From Bacillota bacterium (GTDB lineage: Bacteria > Bacillota > Clostridia > Acetivibrionales > DSM-27016), in NCBI GenBank assembly GCA_023390115.1, contig JAEWDM010000012.1, positions 1 to 64,000 on the forward strand: 64,000 nt of DNA. Direction: 5' to 3'. Numbering within the stretch: position 1 is the first letter of the stretch; every line of letters begins with the position of its first letter. Under the pieces are notes generated by a model that worked only from the letters and a program-made list of their open reading frames with translations, had not been told where the DNA came from and made no database searches. The translations under genes were made by a program, and so were the position numbers. Below, one piece after another: positions 33,087 to 42,410 of the stretch.

Positions 33087-34919
33087 ATGTTAAAAAGTAA
33101 AAAGTTTCAAGTTTCCTTGTCTATTATGACTGCTTTGCTTTTGACGTTTGCTTGTTTTCCCGGTGCAAGCCTTTCGGCAGCATCAGGGTTGTCTCCTGAT
33201 TTCAGGCAGCTAAACCATGCGCAGCTTCTTTCTGATATGGGAACAGGCTGGAATCTGGGTAATACCCTTGAAGCAGCTATTGACGGAATGCCTTATGAGA
33301 CAGGCTGGGGAAATCCGGTTACAACAAAAGAGTTTATAACAAAGGTAAAGGATGCAGGCTTTAAAACAATCCGTATTCCTGTTTCTTACCTGAAAAAGAT
33401 AGGAAGTGCGCCGGATTATACTGTTGAAGCTGCATGGCTGGACAGAATCAAAGAGGTTGTCGATTATGCAATAAGTCAGGACATGTATGCTATAATCAAC
33501 ATGCACGGGGATGGCTACAAAACAGTCACAGGTTCCTGGCTTATAGTTGACTCGCCTGATCAGGATACAATTAAGGAAAAATACAAAAAGGTGTGGCAGC
33601 AAATAGCAAATAAGTTCATAGATTATGATGAGCATTTGATTTTCGAGTCCATGAATGAAGTGTTTGACGGTGATTGGGATGACCCTGAGCCTGAGCACTA
33701 TGCAAACTTTAATGCCTATAATCAAATTTTTGTTGATACAGTACGCCAGACCGGCGGGAACAATAGTGCCAGGTGGCTTCTGATACCGGGCTGGAATACC
33801 AACATAGACTATACAACGGGCGACTATGGATTTGCAATCCCAACCGATGATTACAGGTCTGATGCAATTCCCGCTTCTGAAAAGAGAATAGCTATATCAG
33901 TTCACTATTACTCTCCATGGGAGTTCTGCGGTGCCGAGTCAGGAACCACCACTCAATGGGGAGCAACTGCCACTGACCCCGACAAAACTCTGTCATGGTG
34001 TCAGGAGGATTATATGGAATCACAGTTTAATGCAATGTACAAAAAATTTGTATCACAGGGATATCCTTTTATAGTGGGAGAGTACGGCGCTGTAGATAAA
34101 ACGAAGGCTGATCCTCAAAGCAATACTTATCGCCAGATATTCACAAAGGCCTTATGCTCAACAATAAAAAAATATGGCGGTGTCCCCGTATATTGGGATA
34201 ATGGCCACAATGGAGATTACGGATTCGCTATATTTGACAGAAGCACTCGCTCAGTCACCCAGCAGGGAATTATTGATACAATAATGGAAGCAAAAAATAC
34301 AACGCCTGATTATGACCCCGATGTTGAGCCTATTGTTGTAACTCCGGCTCCGGCACCTGACGGAAGCTTTATCGTTACCTATGAAAGCAATGACAGCGGT
34401 ACTGTAAGCATGACTATTACAAACACTCTTAAGCTGCACGTGGACTGGTGGACACTTGAGTTTACATTACCGGGAGATCAGGAAATAACAAGCATATGGG
34501 GTGGAAATGTCACGCAGAACGGTTCATCGGTAGTTATAACCAATGCATCATGGAACGGCAGAATACCTGCAAATGGCGGCAGCATTTCATTGGGATTCAA
34601 TGTTTCCTATACCGGTAAAAACGAAAGCCCCACAGTCTTTAAGGTGAACGGATCAACAAGTACTACCGGGGGTACTACCGACCCTGATGAAATAAAGTAC
34701 GGTGACGTAAACCGGGATGAAAGCATAAATACAGTGGATTTTGCCCTTATAAAGAGGCATTTGCTTGAGATGGAGATACTGGAGGGAGATTCATTTACGG
34801 CAGCCGATGTGGACGGAGACGGAAACATCACTACATTGGACTTGACCTATATGAAAAAGTATCTGCTTGGACTAATGGAGTATGAAGGCTTTCCTGCGGT
34901 AAGCAAATTAGCGCCATAG
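33087..34919 (+). CDS. Cellulosomal GH5 endoglucanase with CBM2-like module and dockerin
   Basis: The 610-residue precursor has a signal peptide (to about A31), then a GH5 domain (residues ~45-395) with 'GTGWNLGNTLEA', the acid/base Glu in 'IFESMNEVFDG' (E191) and the nucleophile Glu in 'FIVGEYGAV' (E332). A Pro/Thr-poor linker leads to a CBM2-like beta-sandwich (~425-520; 'WTLEFTLPG', 'SIWGGNV', 'ASWNGRIPANGGSISLGFNV'). A type I dockerin follows (~540-600), with two F-hand repeats 'GDVNRDESINTVDFALIKRHLL' region and 'ADVDGDGNITTLDLTYMKKYLL'. The dockerin attaches it to a scaffoldin cohesin. GH5 plus CBM2 plus dockerin in one chain is a less usual combination, as cellulosomal enzymes more often carry CBM3/CBM30. 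Confidence 0.95.
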   Translation: MLKSKKFQVSLSIMTALLLTFACFPGASLSAASGLSPDFRQLNHAQLLSDMGTGWNLGNTLEAAIDGMPYETGWGNPVTTKEFITKVKDAGFKTIRIPVSYLKKIGSAPDYTVEAAWLDRIKEVVDYAISQDMYAIINMHGDGYKTVTGSWLIVDSPDQDTIKEKYKKVWQQIANKFIDYDEHLIFESMNEVFDGDWDDPEPEHYANFNAYNQIFVDTVRQTGGNNSARWLLIPGWNTNIDYTTGDYGFAIPTDDYRSDAIPASEKRIAISVHYYSPWEFCGAESGTTTQWGATATDPDKTLSWCQEDYMESQFNAMYKKFVSQGYPFIVGEYGAVDKTKADPQSNTYRQIFTKALCSTIKKYGGVPVYWDNGHNGDYGFAIFDRSTRSVTQQGIIDTIMEAKNTTPDYDPDVEPIVVTPAPAPDGSFIVTYESNDSGTVSMTITNTLKLHVDWWTLEFTLPGDQEITSIWGGNVTQNGSSVVITNASWNGRIPANGGSISLGFNVSYTGKNESPTVFKVNGSTSTTGGTTDPDEIKYGDVNRDESINTVDFALIKRHLLEMEILEGDSFTAADVDGDGNITTLDLTYMKKYLLGLMEYEGFPAVSKLAP

Positions 34920-34990
34920 TCATATCTTTATCAGCAAATAGCTGATGAGAAACGTCACCTTGCAATGCCTTCGGGCATATGTCGGTTTTG

Positions 34991-35040
34991 GGAAGCGGCA
35001 CATATCCTGCAAAGAGTAGCCGCTTCCTTCATTTTTTATT
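34991..35040 (+). terminator. Cellulase terminator
   Basis: GGAAGCGGC (34991-34999) pairs with GCCGCTTCC (35019-35027), followed by TTCATTTTTTATT. Confidence 0.85.
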
Positions 35041-35175
35041 GAGGCCGTCGTGAGCCATACTGGCGCCACGCCGCAAAGCTAAGTATATAATGTGAATAGC
35101 CGAGAAATATCCCCGTATAATTTCTCAATTTCAATAATACACTTCTAAAGGAACATGTAATTCTAAAGGAGCATA

Positions 35176-36474
35176 ATGAGATATTCTTCATTTGCAATCA
35201 TATTATTAATATTCCTGATCCTTGTCATATGCAGCAGGTTGAAAAGGATAGAAGCTGAGCGTCTGAAAGCTTATTTTCTGCCTGCTTTAGCCGTAATATT
35301 TTTGCTGTGCCTCATTATTTTCTCAGATACAGCAGTTAAATCCGCCGCAAAAGGAATAGAGCTATGGCTTAATATAGTATTCCCATCATTATTTCCTTTT
35401 TTTGTTGGCTCCGAGCTCCTGAATAAGACCGGGCTTGTTAAGACTGCAGGAGCGTTGCTGGAGCCCGTAATGCGCCCTATTTTTAATGTTCCCGGCTGCG
35501 GCTCCTTTCCCTTTGCAATGGGCATAACCTCAGGTTATCCCATAGGTGCTAAAATCACTGCAGACATGCGTGAGCAAGAGCTTATTACAAAAACCGAAGC
35601 AGAACGGCTCCTGGCTTTCACAAATAATTCGGGCCCCTTGTTCATTATGGGCGCCGTTTCAGTCGGAATGTACGGCATGCCCCAAATAGGCATGCTTCTG
35701 CTTTTATGTCATATCCTTGCATGTATAACAGTCGGAGTTGCCTTCAGGTTTTATAAAAGATGGGATAAGTCTGGTTCAAAAAAAACAAAGCCTTATGCTA
35801 AAAGCTTAAAAGCCAAGGCCCCAAATATGAACCGGGCTTCTTCCGAAAATGCCGGAAGCCTGTTGGGGAATGCCGTAAAAGGCTCCGTTCAGAGCATGCT
35901 GGCAATAGGAGGGTTCATTATACTTTTTTCCGTCATTATTAACCTTCTTATGGAAGCAGGTATTATAGGAACGCTTACAGACATCATATATTCAATCGCT
36001 TCACCCTTAGGCGCGGACAAGGATATAATCAGATCCGCTCTTTGCGGCTTTTTTGAAATAACCACGGGAGCAAATATAGCCAGTAAGGCCCAATCGGCCC
36101 CATTTATACAGCAGCTTACAGTTACAAGCATAATTATAGGCTGGGCCGGTCTTTCAGTCCATTCGCAGGTTATAAGCATAATAAGCAATACCGACATAAG
36201 TGCACTTCCATATTTGATGGGTAAGCTTCTTCAGGGAATCGTCTCAGGAATATATACCTATACGGGCATGAAAATAGCCGGTCAATCCCTTGTGGGGGCC
36301 GAACCGGCATTTAGCGCTCCTGATGTATCCGGCTGTCTGACCTGGCAATACTACCTCGGCAGCTCCTGCAAATACCTTCTTATCTCTATAGCAGCACTTG
36401 CGGTTTTCATTGCAGCTATACGGACATTATCCCGTATATACCGCAAATTTAATCTAAACCACAAAAATTTATAG
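35176..36474 (+). CDS. ylbJ: YlbJ sporulation integral membrane protein
   Basis: The 432-residue protein has around nine membrane spans and the nucleoside-recognition (GATE) pattern: 'GIELWLNIVFPSLFPFFVGSELL', 'MGITSGYPIGAKITAD', 'LAFTNNSGPLFIMGAVSVGMYG' and 'STTGANIASKA'-like 'EITTGANIASKAQ'. Bacillus ylbJ is sigma-E-controlled and needed for heat-resistant spores. It faces coaD and rsmD (ylbI, ylbH), matching the Bacillus ylbH-I-J neighbourhood but with ylbJ on the opposite strand. AAAGGAG precedes the ATG by six bases. Confidence 0.93.
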   Translation: MRYSSFAIILLIFLILVICSRLKRIEAERLKAYFLPALAVIFLLCLIIFSDTAVKSAAKGIELWLNIVFPSLFPFFVGSELLNKTGLVKTAGALLEPVMRPIFNVPGCGSFPFAMGITSGYPIGAKITADMREQELITKTEAERLLAFTNNSGPLFIMGAVSVGMYGMPQIGMLLLLCHILACITVGVAFRFYKRWDKSGSKKTKPYAKSLKAKAPNMNRASSENAGSLLGNAVKGSVQSMLAIGGFIILFSVIINLLMEAGIIGTLTDIIYSIASPLGADKDIIRSALCGFFEITTGANIASKAQSAPFIQQLTVTSIIIGWAGLSVHSQVISIISNTDISALPYLMGKLLQGIVSGIYTYTGMKIAGQSLVGAEPAFSAPDVSGCLTWQYYLGSSCKYLLISIAALAVFIAAIRTLSRIYRKFNLNHKNL

Positions 36475-36498
36475 TTCCTCTTTAGTGCTCGCATTCAA

Positions 36499-36936
36499 CT
36501 ATTTCAGCTCTTCCCTGTTTGTCTGCACAACATTAATAGTATCCGCCAATATCTCTTCAAGCTTGTTTAATATACTGTCTGCATATTCTCTTGTACCAAG
36601 CCTTATTTCACGGGCATTTTTCTGGGCGTTGGAAATTATCTCATTTGCCTGCTCATACGCCTTCTTTGTAATTTCATGCTCATCCACGAGTGAGGAAATT
36701 TTATTTTCAGCATCCCTTATGATATTGTTTGCTTCCTTTTGAGCCTCCAGAAGAATTCTCTGTCTCTCCTCCTTAACCCATTTTGCCTGCTTAATGTCAT
36801 CTGGAAGCTTTAACCTTATCTCCTTGATTATTTCAAGAATCTCTTCCTTATCTATAAGACATTTCCCAACAACAGGCACATTAACGCTCTTTTCAACAAC
36901 ATCCTCCAATGTCTCCAAAATGGTTAATATCTCCAT
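36499..36936 (-). CDS. Coiled-coil (DivIVA / V-ATPase-H-like) protein linked to coaD
   Basis: The 145-residue protein is mostly alpha-helical with a central coiled coil ('RQRILLEAQKEANNIIRDAENKISSLVDEHEITKKAYEQANEIISNAQKNAREI'). It starts 'MEILTILETLEDVVEKSVNVPVVGKCLIDKEEILEIIKEIRLKLPDDIKQAKWVKEE', typical of a clostridial protein often annotated 'ATPase' and located beside coaD/ylbJ. No nucleotide-binding motif is visible, so that name is probably an artefact; a DivIVA-like scaffolding role is possible. ATG 36936 has GGGGAGG 7 bases away. Confidence 0.8.
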   Translation of the reverse strand: MEILTILETLEDVVEKSVNVPVVGKCLIDKEEILEIIKEIRLKLPDDIKQAKWVKEERQRILLEAQKEANNIIRDAENKISSLVDEHEITKKAYEQANEIISNAQKNAREIRLGTREYADSILNKLEEILADTINVVQTNREELK

Positions 36937-36965
36937 CACTTTTCCTCCCCGTTTTATTGCAGCAA

Positions 36966-37451
36966 TTATAAGTCTATTTGAAATTTACGGGTAACCGCTT
37001 CCCGTATGCACTCCGGAACAAGCCCTTCAATTTTTCCGCCGTTTTTAGCCAGCTCCTTTACTATGCTGGAGCTTAGAAAGGAATAATTTATGCTCGACAT
37101 CATAAATAATGTTTCAATGTCAGGAGCAAGATTCTTGTTAAGGAGAGCCATCTGCAGCTCATATTCATAATCGGATACCGCTCTTAAACCCTTAATAATA
37201 GATTTTGCACTCTTCCCCTTCATAAAATCAATAAGCAAGCCTGAAAAGCTTTCAATCTCTATATCGGGCCTGTCTGCAAACACACATTTTATAAGCTCAA
37301 CCCTCTCCTGCAGAGAAAATGCAGGCTGCTTGTTATTATTCACAAGAACCGCAATTATCAATTTGTCGCATAGCTTAGATGCCCTGTTGATTACATCTAT
37401 ATGTCCGTTCGTAATGGGGTCAAAGCTCCCCGGATATACCCAGATTCTCAA
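36966..37451 (-). CDS. coaD: Phosphopantetheine adenylyltransferase
   Basis: The 161-residue protein matches CoaD: 'VYPGSFDPITNGHIDVINRA' with the T/HxGH nucleotidyl-transfer motif, 'IIKGLRAVSDYEYELQMALLNKNL' and the late 'YSFLSSSIVKELAKNGGKIEGLVP'. It makes dephospho-CoA from 4'-phosphopantetheine and ATP, the penultimate CoA step. It begins with TTG 37451 (there is no upstream in-frame ATG), following GGAAGG. It lies 56 bases after rsmD, the usual arrangement. Confidence 0.97.
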   Translation of the reverse strand: MRIWVYPGSFDPITNGHIDVINRASKLCDKLIIAVLVNNNKQPAFSLQERVELIKCVFADRPDIEIESFSGLLIDFMKGKSAKSIIKGLRAVSDYEYELQMALLNKNLAPDIETLFMMSSINYSFLSSSIVKELAKNGGKIEGLVPECIREAVTRKFQIDL

Positions 37452-37507
37452 AACACGCCAACCTTCCTGTTCATACGCCTTAATAAATACAGGCTTGCTT
37501 TTATTCT

Positions 37508-38065
37508 TTAATACTCGTACCGGTAAAACGAAAGCACAGTATCCCCGTATCGCTCTTCCCTTGCCAGCTTAATTGCCGCTATGCTTTCGGGAATTATATC
37601 ATCAATATCTCTTTCCGCTATTATTATACTATTATCTTTAATTATATCATTTTGTACTATAAAAGTTAAAGTTTCTTCAATAAGATTTTTATTATACGGT
37701 GGATCTAAAAAAACAATGTCAAATTTCCTGCCCTGGCCGCATAGCCTTCTTAAGCATACAAATACATCCCCCGCCATGACCGAAGCCTTGTCCTCAAGCT
37801 TTGTATGCTTAAGGTTTTCATTTATTATACCGAAGCACTCCTGACTCCTGTCTATAAACACCGCACTGCCCGCTCCCCTGCTCAATGCCTCAATGCCAAG
37901 ATTACCCGTACCGGCAAACAAATCCAGTACCTCCGAAGCATAAATACTGCGGGAAATAATATTGAAAAGCGACTCCTTAACCCTGTCCGATGTAGGACGC
38001 GTAGAAGCGCCCCTGGGTGCTTTAAGCTTATGCCCTTTTGCCGTTCCCGAAATAACCCGTAAAAT
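37508..38065 (-). CDS. rsmD: 16S rRNA (guanine(966)-N2)-methyltransferase, apparent ATT start
   Basis: Read from 38065, the frame gives (M)LRVISGTAKGHKLKAPRG, then 'TRPTSDRVKESLFNII', motif I 'VLDLFAGTGNLGIEALSRGA' and motif IV 'DIVFLDPPYNKN' (D/N-PP-Y), the full 185-residue RsmD. A shorter frame from 37921 would lack the first third and is not the gene. There is no ATG, GTG or TTG in the right place: the codon 7 bases after the perfect GGAGG is ATT (38065-38063), preceded by TTT and ATA. Initiation at ATT, as in infC, is the simplest reading; a sequencing error is the alternative. Confidence 0.9.
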   Translation of the reverse strand: MLRVISGTAKGHKLKAPRGASTRPTSDRVKESLFNIISRSIYASEVLDLFAGTGNLGIEALSRGAGSAVFIDRSQECFGIINENLKHTKLEDKASVMAGDVFVCLRRLCGQGRKFDIVFLDPPYNKNLIEETLTFIVQNDIIKDNSIIIAERDIDDIIPESIAAIKLAREERYGDTVLSFYRYEY

Positions 38066-38133
38066 AAATATTCCTCCAATTGAATATACTGTATACCTGT
38101 TATTTTATATTATGTTTTACAAATGTCAACCTG

Positions 38134-40230
38134 TTAATTCAGACTTAGCTCATCGGCCTTATCCCTAAACCTCTCCATAACCTTTTGCTTTAGCCTGGCG
38201 TTTTGGTGCGAGGAAAGCAGGCTGTCCTCCTTAAGTATGGCAAATGCCGCCTGCTGCGCCAGCTTTAATATATCCATGTCCCTATACAGGTTGGCAATTT
38301 TTAAATCCGGTATTCCATGCTGCCTGGTACCGAAAAATTCTCCCGGCCCCCTCAGCTCCAAATCCTTTTCCGATATTAAAAAGCCGTCATTTGAGCTTGC
38401 CATAATCTTCATTCTCTCATCCGCCACCTGGCTTTTTCCGTTATTGTACAAAATGCAATACGACTGACAAGACCCTCTTCCAACCCTTCCTCTAAGCTGA
38501 TGAAGCTGTGCCAGGCCAAACATTTCAGCATTTTCAATAACCATTACCGTAGCGTTAGGCACATTTACACCAACCTCTATGACTGTGGTAGAAACAAGTA
38601 TGCTTATTTCCCCCCGGACAAACCTCTTCATTACATCTTCCTTTTCCTTAGAGCGCATCCTTCCATGAATAAGCCCTACGCTTAAATCGTTGAAATCACT
38701 TTTGGCTATTCTTTCCGCCAGCCCGGAGGCCGACTCCGCATTTACTGTGTCCGAATCCTCCACCAGAGGGCAAACAATATAAACCTGCCTTCCCTCCATG
38801 ACCTTTTTTCTTATAAACTCATTAATCCGGCCCCTCATCCCATTATCAGCACAATATGTCTTAACAGGCTTCCTTTCCGGCGGGAGCTGGTCAATTACGG
38901 ATATATCCAAGTCTCCGTATAATATAAGGGCCAGAGTCCTTGGAATTGGCGTGGCAGTCATAACAAGCACATCGGGGCTGCTGCCCTTGCGGGATAAAAT
39001 TGTTCTCTGCCTGACACCAAAGCGATGCTGCTCATCTGTTATTACAAGTCCCAGCTTTTGAAATTCTACATTTTCTTCTATCAGGGCATGTGTACCTATT
39101 AATATATCGGTATTCCCTTCTTTTATATCCTCAAGTATTTTGCTCTTTTGCTTTCTGGTCCGGCTTCCTGTCAGTATATCAACTCTTACTCCCGACATTT
39201 CAAAAAAATTTTTAAGGGAATCAAAATGCTGCTCCGCCAGTATTTCCGTAGGCACCATAAAAGCGCCCTGATACCCGCTATTTACGGCCTTAAGCAGCGC
39301 AAGCACAGCAATAATCGTTTTGCCTGAGCCCACATCCCCTTGTATCAGCCTGTTCATCACAAAGCAGCTCTCCATATCCCTCTCTACCTCACATAATACC
39401 CTTTGCTGAGCACCGGTGAGGCGGAAGGGAAGCCCGTCAATAAACCTTTGTATTCCCGCCTCCTTGCGGAACTCAATGCCCTTCTGCTGAGTTTCAAAGG
39501 AGCTTTTTATACTTAAAAGCCCCAGTTGGAGCAGAAGCAGTTCCTCAAAAACCAGCCTGTATCTTGCATTTTTAAAATCCTGCTCCGCAGCAGGGAAATG
39601 AATGTTTTTTATTGAGTAATTTATTTCACTGAGCTTATACCTTTCTCTCTGCGCATTCGGAATTATATCCTCAAGCCTGCCTGCAACCAGCTTCAGTGCA
39701 TTGTCAACCACCATGCGTATGGTATTTTGCGCCAGTGTGGAGGTAGAAGGATATACAGGAATAATTCTGCAGGTATTTTTCATGTCCTCACGGCCTGTCT
39801 TATCATAAACCGGATTGTGTATTTCAAGGCTCCGGTATTTTTTTCTTACGGTTCCGAAAAAAACATATTCATTTCCAACCTCAAAAACCTTTTTAATATA
39901 GCTCTGGTTATACCATACCCCTGTTATTATGCCTGTCTCGTCCTTTATAACAGCCTTATACAGTGATAATCCCCTTCTTGGATGGCTTTCCGAAACCCTT
40001 GACATTATAATGCCTTCAAAGGAGCATGTTTCACCATCCTCCAGCTCAGCTATTTTCTTGATCCTTCCTCTGTCCTCGTATTCCCTGGGGTAATGCGTTA
40101 TTACGTCCTCAATAGTATAAATATTAAGCTTATTGAAAAGACGAACTCTCGATTCGCCCACTCCTTTTATATTTTTAATGGATTTTTTCAATATACTTTC
40201 TGCCTCATTCTCTATAGAGCCATTGTTCAT
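38134..40230 (-). CDS. recG: ATP-dependent DNA helicase RecG
   Basis: The 698-residue protein shows the RecG wedge domain at the N-terminus and helicase motifs: Walker A 'LIQGDVGSGKTIIAVLAL', 'VPTEILAEQHF', 'LIGTHALIEENV', DEQH box 'LVITDEQHRFGVRQR', 'VMTATPIPRTLAL', 'GLIHGRMRSKEK', and 'RGRVGRGSCQSYC'. It remodels stalled forks and branched recombination intermediates. Its position after rsmD/coaD-type genes is common in Firmicutes. Confidence 0.98.
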   Translation of the reverse strand: MNNGSIENEAESILKKSIKNIKGVGESRVRLFNKLNIYTIEDVITHYPREYEDRGRIKKIAELEDGETCSFEGIIMSRVSESHPRRGLSLYKAVIKDETGIITGVWYNQSYIKKVFEVGNEYVFFGTVRKKYRSLEIHNPVYDKTGREDMKNTCRIIPVYPSTSTLAQNTIRMVVDNALKLVAGRLEDIIPNAQRERYKLSEINYSIKNIHFPAAEQDFKNARYRLVFEELLLLQLGLLSIKSSFETQQKGIEFRKEAGIQRFIDGLPFRLTGAQQRVLCEVERDMESCFVMNRLIQGDVGSGKTIIAVLALLKAVNSGYQGAFMVPTEILAEQHFDSLKNFFEMSGVRVDILTGSRTRKQKSKILEDIKEGNTDILIGTHALIEENVEFQKLGLVITDEQHRFGVRQRTILSRKGSSPDVLVMTATPIPRTLALILYGDLDISVIDQLPPERKPVKTYCADNGMRGRINEFIRKKVMEGRQVYIVCPLVEDSDTVNAESASGLAERIAKSDFNDLSVGLIHGRMRSKEKEDVMKRFVRGEISILVSTTVIEVGVNVPNATVMVIENAEMFGLAQLHQLRGRVGRGSCQSYCILYNNGKSQVADERMKIMASSNDGFLISEKDLELRGPGEFFGTRQHGIPDLKIANLYRDMDILKLAQQAAFAILKEDSLLSSHQNARLKQKVMERFRDKADELSLN

Positions 40231-40405
40231 ATGCTTTTCCCTTTTAACGGATACAAATATTATTTTATAATAATTTTAATATATAGATAACGAACTGTAA
40301 AACTAAATATTTCTTTTTCCCAAGGCCAGTGAAAAACGGGGACAGTTCTCAAATATACAGCACAAAGCTCCTAATGCCTTAGAGGCGCGCTGTCACGTCC
40401 GCCCG

Positions 40406-41599
40406 TCAGTATACCGCGATCATCCCCGGGCTGTCCCCTGTAATGGACTTGCCTCCGTCAGGCGTAACCATAAAGGTATTCTCAATTCCCACCATACCAA
40501 CATCCTTTATTCCCTTTTTAGGCTCAATGGCAAAAACCATCCCTTCCTTCAGCGGCTCTGAAAAGCCCTCCGCAATTACAGGGAATTCGTCTATATGCAG
40601 GCCTACGCCATGACCCAGAAATTTTACCCTGCGGCTTCCAAAGCCCATAAAGCTTTCCAGAAATTCATTGTCCAGACTTTCCATAATGCTGCAGTATATA
40701 TGCTCGGGTATGGCTCCGGGCTTTAGCATCGCCGCCGTGCGGTGCTGTATCTCCACACATTTGTTATGGGCAGAAATCGCTTCGGCAGGCAGTGGTCTGC
40801 CAAACATATAGGTCATAGTCTTGTCGGTATTATAGCCATCCACACAGCATCCCACATCAATAAATACCATATCTCCCTTCCGGAGCCTGCGCTCACGGCT
40901 TCCAAGCAGCGGCACAGCAGGGCTCATACCGTAATTGCCTCCCGGCCCGTCAAAGGCTGTGGGATAAATTGAGCTTTCTCCAAAGCACACACTTCCAAGC
41001 ACCACCTCGGTTTCAAACATTGAGAAGCGTGCTATGCCGTGATGTCCCTCCTCCACCATAGCGGAAAACAGGCGTGTAGCAAAAGAGGCTTCGCTCATCC
41101 CTTCCTCGAGCATTCCCGGCACGAGCTCTTCAAGCACCTTGCGGTGAATTTTTCCGGCTTGTCTCATAAGCTCCAGCTCATAAGCGCTTTTGACGGCACG
41201 CACGGAAGCAATACACCTGTCAAGAGACTGTACCCTGCTAAAGGGAAAATGCTTCTGAAGCCTCTGAAACAGTGCTAAGGGCACTATTTCAGTTTCCATA
41301 TATACAGTATCGGAAAGCCCGTCCACACATGCCGCGGCATCCCGAAAGCTTTTCATAGGCCTGATGTCGGAAAACAGAGACTCGTCAACAGCTCTCTCAT
41401 AGCTTCGCCTTACCCATAGCACCGCCTCTGAGCCTCTGGGTATAAACAGCATTCCGTCCTGCATTGTTCCTGTAAAATAATAAAGATTTATTCTGCTGAA
41501 TATTACTGCTGTTTCCCATCCGGGATTCGCCCCTTCCATTTCAGAGCGAAACCGATCCATCCGGGACTTAAGCTCAGCAACAGGTACTCTATTGTTCAT
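40406..41599 (-). CDS. M24-family metallopeptidase (Xaa-Pro aminopeptidase-like)
   Basis: The 397-residue protein has a creatinase-type N-terminal domain and a pita-bread catalytic domain. The five metal ligands are visible as Asp in 'MVFIDVGCCV', Asp in 'GYNTDKTMTY', His in 'LGHGVGLHIDEFP', Glu in 'VFAIEPKKG' and Glu in 'GIENTFMVT'. It has no signal peptide and is probably a cytoplasmic prolidase/aminopeptidase; substrate preference is not predictable. AAGGAGATCGATCT precedes the ATG. It is monocistronic. Confidence 0.93.
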   Translation of the reverse strand: MNNRVPVAELKSRMDRFRSEMEGANPGWETAVIFSRINLYYFTGTMQDGMLFIPRGSEAVLWVRRSYERAVDESLFSDIRPMKSFRDAAACVDGLSDTVYMETEIVPLALFQRLQKHFPFSRVQSLDRCIASVRAVKSAYELELMRQAGKIHRKVLEELVPGMLEEGMSEASFATRLFSAMVEEGHHGIARFSMFETEVVLGSVCFGESSIYPTAFDGPGGNYGMSPAVPLLGSRERRLRKGDMVFIDVGCCVDGYNTDKTMTYMFGRPLPAEAISAHNKCVEIQHRTAAMLKPGAIPEHIYCSIMESLDNEFLESFMGFGSRRVKFLGHGVGLHIDEFPVIAEGFSEPLKEGMVFAIEPKKGIKDVGMVGIENTFMVTPDGGKSITGDSPGMIAVY

Positions 41600-41726
41600 A
41601 GATCGATCTCCTTACAGTTATCTAAGAGTTAATTTATTCACAAGTGATTATACCACAAAATTAACGCGTTTGCCTGTACCCGTTTGAATAAACGGGGAGC
41701 ATTCTGCTATAGTTATTTTGCTACAA

Positions 41727-42164
41727 TTACTTACTTTTATTTCCTACTATTTCCACAATGCCCGAGTTGATATTGAAAAGATAACAGGAGATCAGGCTCT
41801 TTTCATACATAGGCCTAAATGACTTGGTAATTACAAAATAGCCCTCTTTTTTAAAAAGCTCCACTCCCTTTAAAAAGTCATTAACCCTATAGCATATATG
41901 GTATAGGGCGGATTCCCTTTCTTTAAGCAGGCTGTCTACAGGGCTCGGCTTTCCGGCAGGCTCTACCAGCTCAATCATATAAGGCTCAATTTCATTATAC
42001 AGATAGGAGCAATACACATTCTGGCTCTGATCAAGCTCTCTGTAAATTTTTATTTTAGGATAAATATGCTTTAATGCTTCAATTGAATTATCGGTAGACC
42101 TGGTAGCATAAGCTGTATGATGCAGCTTAAGCTTTAACCTCACATCTCTTTCAACATTATTCAT
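41727..42164 (-). CDS. VOC-superfamily (glyoxalase fold) protein
   Basis: The 145-residue protein has two beta-alpha-beta-beta-beta halves: 'LKLHHTAYATRSTDNSIEALKHIYP' with the first metal His, 'YMIELVEPAGKPSPVDSLL' with a metal Glu, 'ALYHICYRVNDFLKGVELFKKEGY' with the second His, and 'VEIVGNKSK' with a final Glu. This pattern resembles methylmalonyl-CoA epimerase-like VOC proteins, but the substrate is unknown. The start has only a weak ribosome site. Confidence 0.8.
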   Translation of the reverse strand: MNNVERDVRLKLKLHHTAYATRSTDNSIEALKHIYPKIKIYRELDQSQNVYCSYLYNEIEPYMIELVEPAGKPSPVDSLLKERESALYHICYRVNDFLKGVELFKKEGYFVITKSFRPMYEKSLISCYLFNINSGIVEIVGNKSK

Positions 42165-42410
42165 TCTTTATCACAACCCTCTATACTATAAATCTTTTAT
42201 TATCACATCCCCGGTCGTGTATTATTGGTATATTTATAAATCATCATATAATTTGTATAAACATGGAATATAAACGTATAATAGACTTAATTTAACTCAT
42301 TGTCAATACTAATGTTTACTATATATTTGTTGCGTTTAAAACAAAAAGAAGCTTCTTTAAAAAATAAAGCTCCTTATATTTTCAGAACAAATTTTATGCC
42401 TCACCATACG

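Noticed and set aside
37882..38079. A separate small gene MEEYLFYGLF... before rsmD
   Set aside because: It is another frame of the rsmD 5' end; the rsmD frame carries the conserved N-terminal motif and the ribosome site fits the ATT start.
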